Shown one piece after another: positions 62,661 to 64,000 of a stretch of 64,000 nucleotides of DNA (the stretch's first letter is position 1; each line of letters begins with the position of its first letter). A model generated the notes under the pieces. The model saw only the letters and a list, made by a program, of their open reading frames with translations. It was not told where the DNA came from and ran no database searches. This DNA is from Eretmocerus hayati (lineage: Eukaryota > Arthropoda > Insecta > Hymenoptera > Aphelinidae): positions 15,817,268 to 15,881,267 of the forward strand of contig CM056744.1 in the NCBI GenBank assembly GCA_029851415.1. Direction: 5' to 3'. The position numbers and the translations under genes were made by a program.

Positions 62661-64000
62661 GACACATGAAGTGGAATGAAATTCGTCACAAATGGATGAC
62701 TTAAGTACAACGGTCTCAGTCATTTCATCTCATAGGAGTATATTTAGAACTGATAGAAGGCTTCGAAAGGATTCGCAAGATGATAGAAACGAAGCTCCAC
62801 GCCCGACATTGACATTCGATATTGGATGAAATGACGGAATCCTTTTAGCAACACAAGAAGAGTCTCTTTCTCTCCGATTTCAATACGAGTTTCCAACTGT
62901 CGTCCCGATCGAAACTTTCTGAAAGTCATGAATCGGACATCCTCCAAGAGGAAAGGGATTTTTTGAATGCCTTCATGCTGTTCCTCTGGTAACTTACATG
63001 GTAAAAAAAAAAATTTGACCGGAGTAGGAACCCAAGCATTTCGAACACTCAAAGGGATCGATTTGAAATCTTCCATTCACTCCTTTGAAATGGACTTGTA
63101 TTCTGTCAAGGCTATTATGAAAAATGGTTCAAATTCTGATGAGTGGGAGTTACGCATATGCTATTCTTCCTTTGACAATGAAATTTTCTGGTCGTGGTAT
63201 CTGTCTACCGAGTAATAATTACTCATTTTATCGCAAAGATTGGAGTTTGAAATCCAATTGGAGGCTAACTCTAGTCTACCTGAAACTTTGTATTTTGAAT
63301 GCGAAGTATCAATTTGCAATCGACGTATTCTAATTAAATCTCAGAACTACGTATGACCTACTCATTATGCATTATGATTCTCTGGAAAATGCTAAAACCA
63401 TTTCTACTATGTCAATTCTGATGACTCAGCTACAAATTGAAGCGTATTCAATATCCAAACGATAAAATGCGCCTGAATATGAGTCTAAACTAGCTCTTAC
63501 TAGAAATTCTGTCTCGATTCTACAATTGGGACGAAATGTAAAAACCACACATTTACATTCAAAGAAACACTTCTAGTAACTTGTCACGTAATAAGCATCC
63601 ATCACCTTTTTTTAGCAAAGTTGAAGTTACTCATTCTGGCACTGTACAAGAATAAGCGCTAACGTGGATGAGTTTTGTCTAAATAAAATCCAACAACCCC
63701 ATAACAATCCACTCAACATCTTCATCCGTAAAATTTCATCACTCCAACCGCTATTATATCTAGACACACAAATACACTCATACCAATAGCAATCTTCAAG
63801 CTTTCCAAGCTCAGATCCTCGCAACAAATCACTCGCCAAGAGAAGACGGTGGACTCCATGCGTCAGCTCAACTCCATGAATCTCGCTCTCAGTTTCTCGC
63901 TTCATCACTCCGATCCTCATGACCTTCTCCCTCCCCACATACACACACACACAAATGTCGCAGTCACCCGTATAAATCTCTTCGCGAGTCTAATTTCCTA
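62661..64000. other. No gene seen (1.3 kb)
   Basis: The frames on opposite strands (minus 62744-63076, plus 62967-63215) are of modest length and match no family I recognise. No repeat element was identified up to the window end. Confidence 0.4.

Overview
The window looks like a eukaryotic, insect-type chromosomal segment: AT-rich, with no operons, no ribosome-binding-site-led genes and no long intact reading frame, but with a clear spliced exon and a dense population of DNA transposons. The only host gene piece I can support is one exon (minus strand, 20099-20307) of a beaten-path (Beat) family immunoglobulin-domain protein, with good splice sites on both sides. Beat proteins are arthropod axon-guidance proteins, so the source is an arthropod, most likely an insect. 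The flanking exons were not found, so much of the window is probably long intron or intergenic DNA.

Almost everything else that can be recognised is mobile DNA. From left to right: degenerate GAAATATTTC-type repeats with a 35-bp tandem array (1-1670); a broken hAT-type transposase of the ZMYM1-like group (1672-3492, minus); a 1.23-kb TA-flanked terminal-inverted-repeat (TIR) element (5414-6643); a three-level nest of TIR elements (7577-10955); a decanucleotide GGTCTGG array (11071-11600); a short palindromic element (11858-11984); a 257-bp miniature inverted-repeat element (MITE) at 15269; a GC-rich, probably retrotransposed block between 12-bp direct repeats (15861-16483); a tRNA-Glu-like sequence (16690-16764); and a GAGGCG palindrome (17846-17991). 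After the Beat exon come a second GGTCTGG array (26787-27245) and a 5.67-kb foldback element (27373-33042) with 1.65-kb near-identical inverted arms and a perfect 10-bp target-site duplication (TSD).

The right half holds a CACTA-like element (35592-36693), a TA-flanked element related in motif to those at 5.4, 15.3 and 48.8 kb (42261-43096), a 328-bp palindrome (43571-43898) related to the one at 11.9 kb, and a three-copy tandem array of roughly 0.6-kb units (44141-45895). The first two units of that array carry a hAT-type MITE at the same site and the third preserves the empty site. Further right are the long relative (48759-49597) of the 15.3-kb MITE, a third decanucleotide array interrupted by a 260-bp insertion (57768-58510), and a 2.5-kb hAT-type foldback element (60125-62652) built from 186-bp tandem units in opposed orientation with an exact 8-bp TSD.

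The genes do not form a pathway. The biology here is transposon accumulation around a neuronal cell-surface gene, including two foldback elements of different superfamilies. No intact transposase is visible, so all elements look non-autonomous or dead. Class assignments rest on TIR ends, TSD length and structure read by eye, without database comparison.
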